Source of the DNA: Cryptosporangium minutisporangium
Lineage (GTDB): Bacteria; Actinomycetota; Actinomycetes; Mycobacteriales; Cryptosporangiaceae
DNA length: 64,000 nucleotides
Reading direction: 5' to 3'
Assembly (NCBI RefSeq): GCF_039536245.1
Contig: NZ_BAAAYN010000038.1
Span: 69,369 to 133,368, forward strand
The position numbers were made by a program, and so were the translations under genes. This document shows, piece by piece, positions 34,140-42,088 of the stretch; within the stretch, counting starts at the first letter, position 1, and each line of letters opens with the position of its first letter. The notes beneath the pieces were generated by a model. It ran no database searches, was not told the DNA's origin, and saw only the letters and a list, made by a program, of their open reading frames with translations.

Positions 34140-35260
34140 TGTCGCTGCACTGGCCGTGGGCGCTCGGCGCGCTGCTGGCCGTGCCGCTGCTCCTGTTCGC
34201 CCGGTGGTGGCTCAACCGGCGTCGGCGGCGGACGGCGATCCAGGTCTCCAGCGTCGCGTTGATCCGGGCGGCGTTACCCCGGCGGCCGTCGTGGCGGCGC
34301 CGGGTTCCGGTACTGCTGTTCCTCGCCGGGCTGCTCGTCCTCGGCGCAGGGCTGACGCGTCCGCAGGCGTCGGTGACGGTGCCGACCGATCAGAGCACGA
34401 TCCTGCTGGCGATCGACGTGTCCGGGTCGATGTGCACCACCGACATCGAGCCGAACCGGCTCGCGGTCGCCAGCGAGGCCGCCCGTAGCTTCATCGAGTC
34501 GCAGGACAACGGCGTCCGGATCGGTCTGGTCGCGTTCTCCGGGATCGCCGGTCTGCTGGTGGCGCCCACGACCGACCAGGAGGCACTGCTGGAGGCGATC
34601 GACTCGCTGACCACCGCCCGTGGCACCGCGATCGGGCAGGCGATCCTCACCGCGATCGACGCGATCGCCGAGATCAACCCGGACGTCGCCGCCAGCGGCG
34701 TCAACCTGGGCGACAGCGCCGCGAAGCCGAGCACCGACCCGAACGGCGGCACCGGCTCCGGGCCGCTCGGCGGCTACGAGCCGGACTCGATCGTCGTGCT
34801 GACCGACGGCTCGAACACCCAGGGCGTCGACCCGGTCACCGCGGCCGAGCAGGCCGCCGCGCGCCGGGTGCGGGTGTTCACGATCGGCTTCGGCAGCACC
34901 GAGCCCGCGCCGATGGTCTGCACTCCCGACCAGATCAGCGGCGACACCACCGGCGGCAACTGGGGCGGTGGTCCGCGCGGCGGCGGCCGGCGCGTGCAGC
35001 AGATCGACGAGGGGGCGCTGACCCAGGTCGCCGACCTGACCGGCGGCCGGTACTTCCAGGCGAAGGACGCCGATCAGCTGGCCGACGTCCTCTCCGACCT
35101 GCCCAGCGAGATCGGAATGCAGCGCCGGGACGTCGAGGTGACGGTGTGGTTCGTTCTCGTCGCCACGGTGCTGGTCGGCGCGGGCGTCGGCCTCTCCCTG
35201 TGGTGGAACCGTCCGCGCGCGCCGGCGCCCCGGAGCGTTGTGCGTTCCGGCAGGGCATAG
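34139..35260 (+). CDS. VWA-domain membrane protein (BatA/B-like), second copy
   Basis: Paralogue of the preceding gene, 373 residues. Two N-terminal membrane segments (about 8-22 and 54-72), MIDAS at ILLAIDVSGSMCTTD, Thr motif LTTARGTAIGQAI, then FTIGFGSTEPAPMVC with a Gly-rich loop (GGNWGGGPRGGGRR), and a C-terminal membrane segment (about 337-358). An extra loop between residues about 180-215 is acidic and Gly-rich. It is the last gene of the MoxR operon; a hairpin overlaps its stop. Confidence 0.85.
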   Translation: MSLHWPWALGALLAVPLLLFARWWLNRRRRRTAIQVSSVALIRAALPRRPSWRRRVPVLLFLAGLLVLGAGLTRPQASVTVPTDQSTILLAIDVSGSMCTTDIEPNRLAVASEAARSFIESQDNGVRIGLVAFSGIAGLLVAPTTDQEALLEAIDSLTTARGTAIGQAILTAIDAIAEINPDVAASGVNLGDSAAKPSTDPNGGTGSGPLGGYEPDSIVVLTDGSNTQGVDPVTAAEQAAARRVRVFTIGFGSTEPAPMVCTPDQISGDTTGGNWGGGPRGGGRRVQQIDEGALTQVADLTGGRYFQAKDADQLADVLSDLPSEIGMQRRDVEVTVWFVLVATVLVGAGVGLSLWWNRPRAPAPRSVVRSGRA

Positions 35261-35276
35261 GTCGCCGGAACGCACA
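35239..35276. terminator. Bidirectional hairpin between the VWA and GNAT genes
   Basis: Arms 35239-35251 and 35264-35276 are perfect complements (13 bp) with a 12-base loop that includes the TAG stop of the VWA gene. The convergent GNAT gene ends at 35289. Probable shared terminator. Confidence 0.7.
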
Positions 35277-35288
35277 CCGCTCACGGGG

Positions 35289-36053
35289 TCAGTCCACCAG
35301 CGACAGGTAGAGGCGAGTGCCGCCGGGGCGGAACCCGACCCGCTCGTAGACCCGCCGGGATCCGTCGCCGCCGTACTCCAGCCAGACCGACGACGCACCC
35401 CGGTCGAGCAAGGCCGCGGTGAGGGCCGCGGTCACGGCCCCACCGATACCCCGGCCGCGGTACTCCGGCCGGGTGCCCACCCCGGCCAGCTCCGCGGTGC
35501 CCTCAGCGAGCGGGGAGCAGGTTCCCGCCCCGGCACAGCCGCCGTCCGAGGCGCGAACGAAGCGGACCGCGCCGCCGGTGTCCTCGATCCGGCGCAGCCG
35601 GTCCGCACCGTCGCGCGACGGCGGGAACTCCCCACCGAACGCCTCGGACAGAGCCGCGTCGATCTGGGCGTACTCGTCGTCGGTGCCGGGGGTTTCGACG
35701 CCGACTCCGGCCGGGAGGGCCAGCGTCGACGGCGTGCAGACCAGGTACTCGTTCCGCGCCTCGGTGGTGAACCCGGCCCGCCGCAGGGCCGGCTCCACCG
35801 CGGGCGCGGCGTCCGGGGCGAACTCCAGGCGCGGCTGGAGGCCACGCTCCCGGAACGCCGTGATCAGCGCGGCGACGCTCCGGTCGGTCGGCTCCGCGCC
35901 CGGCAGCGGCGTCGCGTAGTTGAGAAGAGGGCTGGTCGTCGTCGGCTCCAGGCCCACGACGAACGGGCCGACCTCCAGCGCGATCGGCCGGCGGCGGAGG
36001 TTGGTGACAGCAAAACTCTGGACGTTGGTGCCCACAGGAAGGGAAGACCTCAC
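35289..36053 (-). CDS. GNAT-family N-acetyltransferase
   Basis: A 254-residue acyltransferase. The C-terminal half is the GNAT domain: GVGTRPEYRGRGIGGAVTAALTAALLDRGA is motif A with the RGRGIG pyrophosphate loop, then YERVGFRPGGTRLYLSLV is motif B. The N-terminal half (LITAFRERGLQPRLEFAPDAAPAVEPALRRAGFTTE) is a weaker GNAT-like repeat, so it may be a tandem-domain form. Substrate unknown. The start is uncertain: GTG 36053 or GTG 36035, neither with a clear ribosome site. It is monocistronic. Confidence 0.75.
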   Translation of the reverse strand: MRSSLPVGTNVQSFAVTNLRRRPIALEVGPFVVGLEPTTTSPLLNYATPLPGAEPTDRSVAALITAFRERGLQPRLEFAPDAAPAVEPALRRAGFTTEARNEYLVCTPSTLALPAGVGVETPGTDDEYAQIDAALSEAFGGEFPPSRDGADRLRRIEDTGGAVRFVRASDGGCAGAGTCSPLAEGTAELAGVGTRPEYRGRGIGGAVTAALTAALLDRGASSVWLEYGGDGSRRVYERVGFRPGGTRLYLSLVD

Positions 36054-36210
36054 GGGTGAAGGGATGGGAAACCATCGGGACGCCGTGAGAGGGCCGAGCG
36101 GGGATCCGCTCAGCGACGGCGACCGCTGCGGGGCGCCGAGAACATAGGCTTCAATCCTTCATCAGATATGTGCGCGACCACCTTACCGTGGCGCGCCGCC
36201 GGTGCCGCAA

Positions 36211-36273
36211 CGCTGATTTACGTCGAATCCGCCTCCACGCCGCTCGTGGCGGCGGATTTGGCGTAAACCAGCG
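36211..36273. repeat. Long imperfect hairpin in the 36054-36302 gap
   Basis: The arms 36211-36239 and 36245-36273 form a stem of about 28 pairs with four mismatches and a five-base loop, AT-rich at its base (GATTTACG with its near complement). It lies after the minus-strand TetR gene (stop 36303) and before the GNAT gene. The right arm shares GGATTTGGCGT with bases 1-11 of the window. It may be a terminator or a member of a dispersed palindrome family. The rest of the 249-bp gap shows only GC-rich sequence and no gene. Confidence 0.5.
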
Positions 36274-36302
36274 CGCGCCGCGGCCCCGAGGCCGCGCCGC
36301 GG

Positions 36303-36947
36303 TCAGCCCTGGACGGTTCCGAGCGCGCGGCGCACGAGGGCGAGGAACTCGTCGCGGGGGATGCCCGACGCGTCGCCGGTGAGCTCCGGGTCGACCTGCG
36401 TCTGGGCGAGCACCAGGCCCCCGACGTACTGCGCGAGGTGGCGCGGATCGCCGTCCCGCACCGTGCCGTCGCCCTGCCCGTCGCGGATCGCGATCGCGTA
36501 CGCCTCCAGGATGCGGCGGAAGTGCCCACGCGAGTCGGGGGAGAAGTCCGGCCGCAACGCGCCGAGCGTCAGCCGGGTGCGGTCGGGGAACTCACCGAGC
36601 GTCCGGACCGCGGTGGACGCCATCGAGAGCAGCGTGTCCAGCCCGGTACCGCCGGCGCCGACGCAGGCGGTGAGCCGCTCCACCAGCACGGTGGTGTGCC
36701 GGTCGAGTACGGCGGCGTAGACCGCGTCCTTGCTGCGGAAGAAGTTGTAGATGCCGCCGACGGAGTAGCCGCTGCCCGCCGCGATCTTCTCCAGGCTCGT
36801 GCCGTCGTACCCGTGGGCGGCGAACAGTTCCTCGGCCACCTCGACGATCTCCCGGCGCCGACTCTCCAGGCGCTGCGCCCGGCGGAGCTCGCGTGGCGAC
36901 GCGCCCTCGGCCGAGGGGTCCTCCGCGGGCTGGGGTTGCGTGCTCAA
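36303..36947 (-). CDS. TetR-family repressor
   Basis: A 214-residue TetR regulator. The helix-turn-helix is IVEVAEELFAAHGYDGTSLEKIAAGSGYSVGGIYNFFRSKDAVYAAVL (about 34-81). The C-terminal ligand domain is divergent; LSMASTAVRTLGEFPDRTRLTLGALRPDF is visible. It is divergent from the catabolic operon starting at 37035, with a 13-nt palindrome between them, so it probably represses that operon and itself, with an acyl-CoA or aromatic or steroid-derived ligand. The ligand is inferred from context only. Confidence 0.85.
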   Translation of the reverse strand: MSTQPQPAEDPSAEGASPRELRRAQRLESRRREIVEVAEELFAAHGYDGTSLEKIAAGSGYSVGGIYNFFRSKDAVYAAVLDRHTTVLVERLTACVGAGGTGLDTLLSMASTAVRTLGEFPDRTRLTLGALRPDFSPDSRGHFRRILEAYAIAIRDGQGDGTVRDGDPRHLAQYVGGLVLAQTQVDPELTGDASGIPRDEFLALVRRALGTVQG

Positions 36948-36974
36948 CTGTACTCCGAATCTAATTCACTCCAT

Positions 36975-36987
36975 TGAACGCCGTTCA
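36975..36987. promoter_or_regulatory. Likely TetR operator
   Basis: TGAACG-C-CGTTCA is a perfect 13-nt palindrome in the 87-bp divergent gap between the TetR gene and the amidohydrolase operon, 48 bases before the latter's start. TetR dimers bind short dyads of this kind. Inferred. Confidence 0.6.
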
Positions 36988-37034
36988 GACTAGCTGATAC
37001 GTTCGGCTCGCCAACGACGGTGAGGAGCCACTCG

Positions 37035-38276
37035 ATGTCCCGACGGCTCGGCTTTCCGGTGTTCGACGCCGACAACCACATGTACGAGACCACCGACGCG
37101 TTCACGAAGTACCTGCCGGAGGAGTACGCCGGCCTGGTGAAGTACGTGCAGATCAACGGCCGGACCAAGATTGCGCTGCGGAACGTGATCAGCGAGTTCA
37201 TCCCGAACCCGACGTTCAACAAGGTCGCTCCGCCCGGCGCGCAGGAGCTGGAGTTCCGCCTGAAGAACCCGTCGTCGAAGACGCAGGTGCAGCCCGGCGA
37301 CAAGGTGATCGCGCCGCCGCCCCGCTACATCGAGGCGCTCCCGGCGTTCTTCAACCCGGCCGACCGGCTCGAGCTGCTGAACGAGCTGAGCATCGACCGA
37401 TCGATGATGTGGCCGACGCTCGCCAGCCTGCTCGAGGAGCGGCTCGCCGACGACCCGGACGCCACCCACGCGATCGTGCACGCGCTGAACGAGTGGATGC
37501 ACGAGCACTGGACGTTCAACTTCGAGGAGCGGATCTTCCCGACCCCGGTCGTCACGCTGCCGATCGTCGACAAGGCGATCGCCGAGCTGGAGTGGGTGCT
37601 GGAGCGCGGCGCGAAGGCGATCCTCGTCCGCCCGGCCCCGGTGCCGGACTACGGCGGCCGCCGCCGCTCGATGGCGTTACCGGAGTACGACCCGTTCTGG
37701 ACGCTCGTCCAGGACTCCGGCGTCGTCGTCGGGCTGCACGCCTCGGACGACGGCTTCACCCGCTACCTCAACGAGTGGGAGGGCCACGTCGGCGAGTACG
37801 TCCCGTTCGCCAAGGGCCGCCCGTCCGCGTTCTCCGCGGTGGTCTCCGCCGAGCATCGCACGATCAAGGACCTGGTGACCTCGCTCGTCACCCACGGGGT
37901 AGTGACCCGCTTCCCCGACATCCGGTTCATGCCGATCGAGAACGGCAGCGTCTGGGTGAAGCCGATGATGGACGGCTTGCGCAGCGTCCACGAGCGACGT
38001 CCGGAGATCTTCGACGAGGACCCGATCGAGGCCCTGCTGCGGTCGGTGGTGTTCAACCCGTTCTACGAGGAGGACGTGGTGGGGCTCGTCGAGACCGTCG
38101 GCGCCGACCGCGTCGTGTTCGGCTCCGACTATCCGCACCCCGAGGGCATGTTCGATCCGGTGACGTTCGTCGACGAGATCGAACCGCTGGCAGATGAAGA
38201 CAAGGCCAAGATCATGGGCGGCAACCTCTCCCGCCTGATGGGCCTCGACCCGGCGAAGGCGGCGCTTCCGGCATGA
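37035..38276 (+). CDS. Amidohydrolase-family 2 metal-dependent hydrolase
   Basis: A 413-residue TIM-barrel hydrolase or decarboxylase. FPVFDADNHMYE near the N-terminus replaces the usual DxHxH metal motif by DADNHM. RFMPIENGSVWVKPMM and FGSDYPHPEGM near residue 360 are typical of the amidohydrolase-2 group found in actinobacterial steroid and aromatic degradation clusters. GAGGAG precedes ATG 37035. Its stop overlaps the enoyl-CoA hydratase gene (ATGA). It is the first gene of a four-gene operon. The precise reaction is not identifiable. Confidence 0.8.
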   Translation: MSRRLGFPVFDADNHMYETTDAFTKYLPEEYAGLVKYVQINGRTKIALRNVISEFIPNPTFNKVAPPGAQELEFRLKNPSSKTQVQPGDKVIAPPPRYIEALPAFFNPADRLELLNELSIDRSMMWPTLASLLEERLADDPDATHAIVHALNEWMHEHWTFNFEERIFPTPVVTLPIVDKAIAELEWVLERGAKAILVRPAPVPDYGGRRRSMALPEYDPFWTLVQDSGVVVGLHASDDGFTRYLNEWEGHVGEYVPFAKGRPSAFSAVVSAEHRTIKDLVTSLVTHGVVTRFPDIRFMPIENGSVWVKPMMDGLRSVHERRPEIFDEDPIEALLRSVVFNPFYEEDVVGLVETVGADRVVFGSDYPHPEGMFDPVTFVDEIEPLADEDKAKIMGGNLSRLMGLDPAKAALPA

Positions 38277-39145
38277 CCGACTACCAGTTCCTCACGGTCG
38301 AGCGGCTCGACGAGGGCGCGATCGTCCGGATCCTGCTCAACCGCCCCGATCAGCGCAACGCCCAGAACCGCGGGCTGCTCGTCGAGCTGAACGAGGCCTT
38401 CCTCGCCGCGGAGGCCGACGACGCGGTCCGGGTCGTGATCCTCGGCGGCGCCGGGCCGATGTTCTCGGCCGGGCACGACACCGGCACGAAGCAGAGCATC
38501 GCGGAGATGACGCCCGGCCCGACCCTGCACCCCAGCTGGCAGGTGAACGGCGGCACCCGGCAGGGCGTCGAGCGGCTGATGCTCCAGGAGTGGCACTACT
38601 TCTTCCAGAACACCAAGCGGTGGCGCGACCTGCGGAAGATCACGATCGCGCAGGTGCACGGCAAGGTGTTCTCGGCGGGCCTGATGCTGATGTGGGCCTG
38701 CGACCTGATCGTCGCCGCGGACGACACGGTCTTCTCCGACGTCGTGGGCCAGCGGCTGGGCATGTGCGGCGTGGAGTACTTCGGCCACCCGTGGGAGTTC
38801 GGGCCGCGCAAGGCCAAGGAACTCCTGCTCACCGGCGACTCGATCAGCGCGGACGAGGCGCACCGGCTGGGCATGATCAGCAAGCTCCACCCGGAGGCCG
38901 AGCTGCCCGACCGCACGCTGGAGTTCGCCAGGCGCATCGCCCAGCTGCCGACCGTGACGTCGCTGCTGATCAAGGAGTCGGTCAACCAGACCGTCGACCA
39001 GATGGGCTTCACCAACGCGCTCAACTCGTGCTTCACGCTGCACGAGCTCAACCACGCGCACTGGGCCCAGCGGCACGACGACGGGTTCCCGCTCGCGCGG
39101 CCGGAGGACGGCGTCCCGGACTGGCGCGCCGCGAAGGCCAAGTAG
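38273..39145 (+). CDS. Enoyl-CoA hydratase/isomerase family protein
   Basis: Crotonase-fold enzyme of 290 residues. IVRILLNRPDQRNAQNRGLLVELNEAF is the conserved N-terminal part. SAGHDTG gives the first oxyanion-hole element, VHGKVFSAGLMLMWACDLIVAADD the second. The usual active-site Glu of classical hydratases is not evident in the GMCGVEYFGHPWEFG stretch, so isomerase, hydrolase or C-C lyase activity is possible. An insertion of about 40 residues (MTPGPTLHPSWQVNGGTR and after) distinguishes it from short hydratases. It sits in the operon between the amidohydrolase and an SDR. Confidence 0.85.
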   Translation: MTDYQFLTVERLDEGAIVRILLNRPDQRNAQNRGLLVELNEAFLAAEADDAVRVVILGGAGPMFSAGHDTGTKQSIAEMTPGPTLHPSWQVNGGTRQGVERLMLQEWHYFFQNTKRWRDLRKITIAQVHGKVFSAGLMLMWACDLIVAADDTVFSDVVGQRLGMCGVEYFGHPWEFGPRKAKELLLTGDSISADEAHRLGMISKLHPEAELPDRTLEFARRIAQLPTVTSLLIKESVNQTVDQMGFTNALNSCFTLHELNHAHWAQRHDDGFPLARPEDGVPDWRAAKAK

Positions 39146-39931
39146 ATGGACCTCCTCGTCAGGGACAAGGCGTACGTGGTCGTCGGCGGCACCTCGGGGA
39201 TCGGCTTCGCCGCGGCCCGGGAGCTGGCGGCCGAGGGTGCCCGGGTCGCGGTCGTCGGCTGCGACCCCGGGCGGGCCGAGGCCGCTGCGGCCGCGCTCCG
39301 CGAGGCGGGTGCCGCGGAGGCGTTCGGCGTTCCGGGGGACGTGTCCCGGAGTGCGGTGGCCACGGTGCGGGCGGCGGCCGACCGGCTCGGTGGGCTGGAC
39401 GGCATCGCGGTCACCACCGGTCTGAGCGGGCACGAGCCGATCAGCATCGACGACGACCGCTGGGCGCACGTGTTCGCCGACGTACTGCTCGCCACGGTGC
39501 GCAGCGTCGAGGCGGCGCTGCCCTACGTCGAGCGGAAAGGCGGCACGATCGTGACGACGGCCGCCTACAGCATCCGGGCCCCGGAGATCGCCCGGCTGCC
39601 GTACGCGTCGCTGAAGAGCGGCGTCGCGACGTTCACGAAGGGCATCGCCAAGGCGTACGGAGCCGCCGGGGTCCGGGCGAACTGCGTCTGTCCCGGCGCG
39701 ATCGAGACCGAGAACCTGTCCCGGCTGCGGCAGCACCTCGCCGCCGAGCGCGGTGTTCCGCCCGAGGGCGTCCTCGAGCAGGTCATGGTCGACGAGTGGC
39801 ACCTGGACGTCGCGCTCCGGCGCCCCGGCCGCCCGGCGGAGGTCGGTGAGCTGATCGCGTTCCTGCTCTCGCCGCGGGCGGGCTACCTGACCGGCGCGCT
39901 GATCAACATCGACGGCGGGACGAACTTCTGA
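39146..39931 (+). CDS. SDR-family oxidoreductase
   Basis: A 261-residue short-chain dehydrogenase. The cofactor motif is VVVGGTSGIGFAAARELA (about 10-27), the Asn-region motif is VTTGLSG, and the catalytic Tyr-Lys pair is in LPYASLKSG. The C-terminal LTGALINIDGGTNF is the standard end of this family. It starts immediately after the hydratase stop (TAGATG) and overlaps the thioesterase gene by TGATG. In this operon it probably oxidises a hydroxyacyl-CoA or cyclic alcohol intermediate. Confidence 0.88.
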   Translation: MDLLVRDKAYVVVGGTSGIGFAAARELAAEGARVAVVGCDPGRAEAAAAALREAGAAEAFGVPGDVSRSAVATVRAAADRLGGLDGIAVTTGLSGHEPISIDDDRWAHVFADVLLATVRSVEAALPYVERKGGTIVTTAAYSIRAPEIARLPYASLKSGVATFTKGIAKAYGAAGVRANCVCPGAIETENLSRLRQHLAAERGVPPEGVLEQVMVDEWHLDVALRRPGRPAEVGELIAFLLSPRAGYLTGALINIDGGTNF

Positions 39932-40809
39932 TGCTGCCCTCGGTCTCCGACGTGCGGGACGCGTTGACCCTGGAGCCGCTCGCGCCCGGGCGGTGGCTAG
40001 GGAAGAGCGTCCCGTCCCGGGCGGGCGTCGTCTTCGGCGGTCAGCTGATCGGCCAGGCGATCGCTGTGGCGGCCGCGACCGTGCCGGCCAAGCGGGTGGC
40101 GTCCGTCCACACGGTGTTCGCGCGGACCGGCCGGACGGACGCACCCGTGGAGCTGGACGCCGACCCGCTGCACGACGGACGCTCGTTCGCCGGGCTCACG
40201 GTGACCGCGCGGCAGGGCGACCGGCTGCTCGCCCGATCGCTGCTGCTCCTCGACGTTTCAGAGGACGACGTCGTTCGGCACCGGCCCGAGGCTCCGGCGA
40301 CCGGCGGGCCGGCCGCGGTCGGTCCGGGGGCAGCCCATCCGCGGCCCGCGATGCTGGCCGGCTGGGAGCACCGGTACGTCGAGGACGTCGACCTGACCGA
40401 CCCGGACGCGGTGGGCCCGCCCGAGCTCGCGGTCTGGTCCCGGTTCGAGGCCGGTGGCAGGGCTGCGGCCGACGGACCGGCGCTGCTCGCCTGGGCCACC
40501 GTCGGGTTCCTGGTCGGCACCGCCCTGCGCCCGCATCCGGGCGTGGGGCTCGCGAACGCGCACCGGGAGCTGTCCACCGGCGTCCTGACGCACACGCTGA
40601 CGTTCCACGACCCGATCGCCGCCGACGAGTGGCTGCTGCTGACCCAGCGCAGCACGGTCGCCGGCGGCGGCCGCGCCTACGGCACCGGCGAGGTGTTCAC
40701 CGAGGACGGTCGGCCGGTCGCGAGCTACGACCAGCTCGCGATGGTCCGCCGGATGCCCACTGTGTCCTCGGCGGGATCGTCGTCCTCGGCGGGAGCGTCC
40801 GGGCTCTGA
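39931..40809 (+). CDS. TesB-like acyl-CoA thioesterase
   Basis: Double-hotdog thioesterase of 292 residues. RAGVVFGGQLIGQAIAVAAATVPAKRVASVHTVFARTG is the first hotdog helix region; RELSTGVLTHTLTFHDPIAADEWLLLTQRSTVAGGGRAYGTGEVFTEDGRPVASYDQLAMVR is the second. This is the acyl-CoA thioesterase II pattern. It hydrolyses acyl-CoA, perhaps releasing CoA during breakdown of the operon's substrate. It is the last gene, convergent with the SHOCT protein gene five bases downstream; the final 20 residues are a Ser/Gly tail. Confidence 0.85.
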   Translation: MLPSVSDVRDALTLEPLAPGRWLGKSVPSRAGVVFGGQLIGQAIAVAAATVPAKRVASVHTVFARTGRTDAPVELDADPLHDGRSFAGLTVTARQGDRLLARSLLLLDVSEDDVVRHRPEAPATGGPAAVGPGAAHPRPAMLAGWEHRYVEDVDLTDPDAVGPPELAVWSRFEAGGRAAADGPALLAWATVGFLVGTALRPHPGVGLANAHRELSTGVLTHTLTFHDPIAADEWLLLTQRSTVAGGGRAYGTGEVFTEDGRPVASYDQLAMVRRMPTVSSAGSSSSAGASGL

Positions 40810-40814
40810 TCGGC

Positions 40815-41279
40815 TCAGAACAACTGCCGCTTGGCCTCCTCGAACTCCTCTTTGCTCAGCTGTCCGACCTGCACGAGCTGCCAGAGCCGGCGCAGCTCTT
40901 CGGCGGGGTCGGGGCGGGAGGGCGCCACCTGCTGCTGCTGCCGGGCGAGCGCCGCGGCGCGGGCGGCGTCGATGAACGCCCGCAGCCGCGCGAAGTCGTC
41001 CTGACGGCCGTTCCGGAACGCCACGGTCAGCTCGGCGACCGGCCGGAGTGCGTCGGGCGTAGCGATCTCGATCGTGAACTGACCACCGGTGAACCGGGCG
41101 GTCTTCAACTCCATCGACAGGATGTCCTGCACGTGCACGCGCCGGTCGCCGGGTCTGACCGGCTCGCCTTTGCGATGGACGGTGACCCAGGTGCCGTCGA
41201 AGGTGATCTGTTCGGACTGACCCAGGACGCGCAGTGGATCGCGGGGAGTCGGCGGTGGGAACAGGGGAGGGCTGGCCAC
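40815..41279 (-). CDS. DUF4429/SHOCT domain protein
   Basis: A 154-residue protein. The N-terminal part resembles DUF4429: GQSEQITFDGTWVTVHRKGEPVRPGDRRVHVQDILSMELKTARFTGGQFTIEI. The C-terminal 30 residues are a SHOCT domain: PAEELRRLWQLVQVGQLSKEEFEEAKRQLF. Both are small domains with no known catalytic activity; SHOCT often mediates oligomerisation or nucleic-acid or protein binding. GTG 41279 is the only reasonable start. The gene is separated from the upstream two-component operon by two hairpins. Confidence 0.8.
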   Translation of the reverse strand: MASPPLFPPPTPRDPLRVLGQSEQITFDGTWVTVHRKGEPVRPGDRRVHVQDILSMELKTARFTGGQFTIEIATPDALRPVAELTVAFRNGRQDDFARLRAFIDAARAAALARQQQQVAPSRPDPAEELRRLWQLVQVGQLSKEEFEEAKRQLF

Positions 41280-41333
41280 TCCGGCGACGCTAGAGGTGGG
41301 AGTTGCATCCCGGGCGCCGCTTTGGGTGGAGAT

Positions 41334-41383
41334 GGACGACCTCCGTATGGAGGTCGTCCGGACAGTCACCGCGAAGTGACTGT
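41334..41383 (-). terminator. Two adjacent hairpins after the two-component operon
   Basis: Hairpin one pairs 41376-41383 with 41062-type partner 41362-41369 (8 bp, six-base loop); hairpin two pairs 41334-41344 with 41349-41359 (11 bp, GTAT loop). Both are perfect. They lie between the stop of the LuxR regulator (41414) and the start of the SHOCT gene (41279), so they probably terminate the regulator operon. Confidence 0.65.
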
Positions 41384-41413
41384 TCGTAGGTGGCGCGGCG
41401 GCCGACTTTCTGG

Positions 41414-42088
41414 TTAGGCCACCAACCCGCCCTGGTACGCCAGCACCACGGCCTGTGCACGGTCGCGTGCGCCGATCTTGGCGAGGATTCGCTTGACGTG
41501 CGTCTTCGCGGTCGATTCGGCGATCACCAGGCGATCGGCGATCTCCCGATTGGACAGGCCTGCGGCGACGAGCGCGAGCACCTCGGCCTCGCGTTCGGTC
41601 AGCGGATCGAGGCGCCGCCGGGCCGCGGACGCCGCGGGCACGTCCGGCTCCGGCCCGCGCCGGACGAAGTGCTCGACGAGGTCCCGGGTGACCGCCGGAT
41701 CGATCAGATCCTCCCCACCGGCCACCGTACGCACCGCGTCGACCAGCCGCTCGGGCGAGGTGCGCTTGAGCAGGAACCCACTCGCACCGGCCCGGAGCGC
41801 TCCCCAGACGTACTCGTCGTGGCGGAACGTCGTGAGCACGAGTACTCGCGTGCGCAGCGCGGCGTCGACGATCCGCCGGGTGGCCTCGATGCCGTCGATA
41901 CCCGGCATCCGAACGTCCATCAGGACGACGTCCGGAACGTGGTGGTGGCAGGACTCGACGGCGGCGAGCCCGTCGGAGGCCTCTCCGACGACGTCGATGT
42001 CCTCGGCGGCGCCGAGGATCACACCGAGCCCGGCGCGCAGCAGCGCGTCGTCGTCGGCGAGCAGGACCCGGAGGCGGGAGGCGGTCAC
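41414..42088 (-). CDS. NarL/FixJ-family response regulator
   Basis: A 224-residue regulator with an intact receiver: LLADDDALLRAG acidic pair, phospho-acceptor Asp in VVLMDVRMPGIDG, Thr in LVLTTFRHDEY and Lys in GFLLKRTSPERL. The LuxR helix-turn-helix is LTEREAEVLALVAAGLSNREIADRLVIAESTAKTHVKRILAKIGARDRAQAVV. The GTG at 42088 overlaps the kinase stop (GTGA). It is cotranscribed with its kinase and a membrane protein. The target genes are not evident from sequence. Confidence 0.9.
   Translation of the reverse strand: MTASRLRVLLADDDALLRAGLGVILGAAEDIDVVGEASDGLAAVESCHHHVPDVVLMDVRMPGIDGIEATRRIVDAALRTRVLVLTTFRHDEYVWGALRAGASGFLLKRTSPERLVDAVRTVAGGEDLIDPAVTRDLVEHFVRRGPEPDVPAASAARRRLDPLTEREAEVLALVAAGLSNREIADRLVIAESTAKTHVKRILAKIGARDRAQAVVLAYQGGLVA

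Noticed and set aside
38129-40144. A 671-codon open frame on the minus strand opposite the catabolic operon
   Set aside because: The plus-strand genes match crotonase, SDR and thioesterase families throughout, and the antisense product has no recognisable motif.
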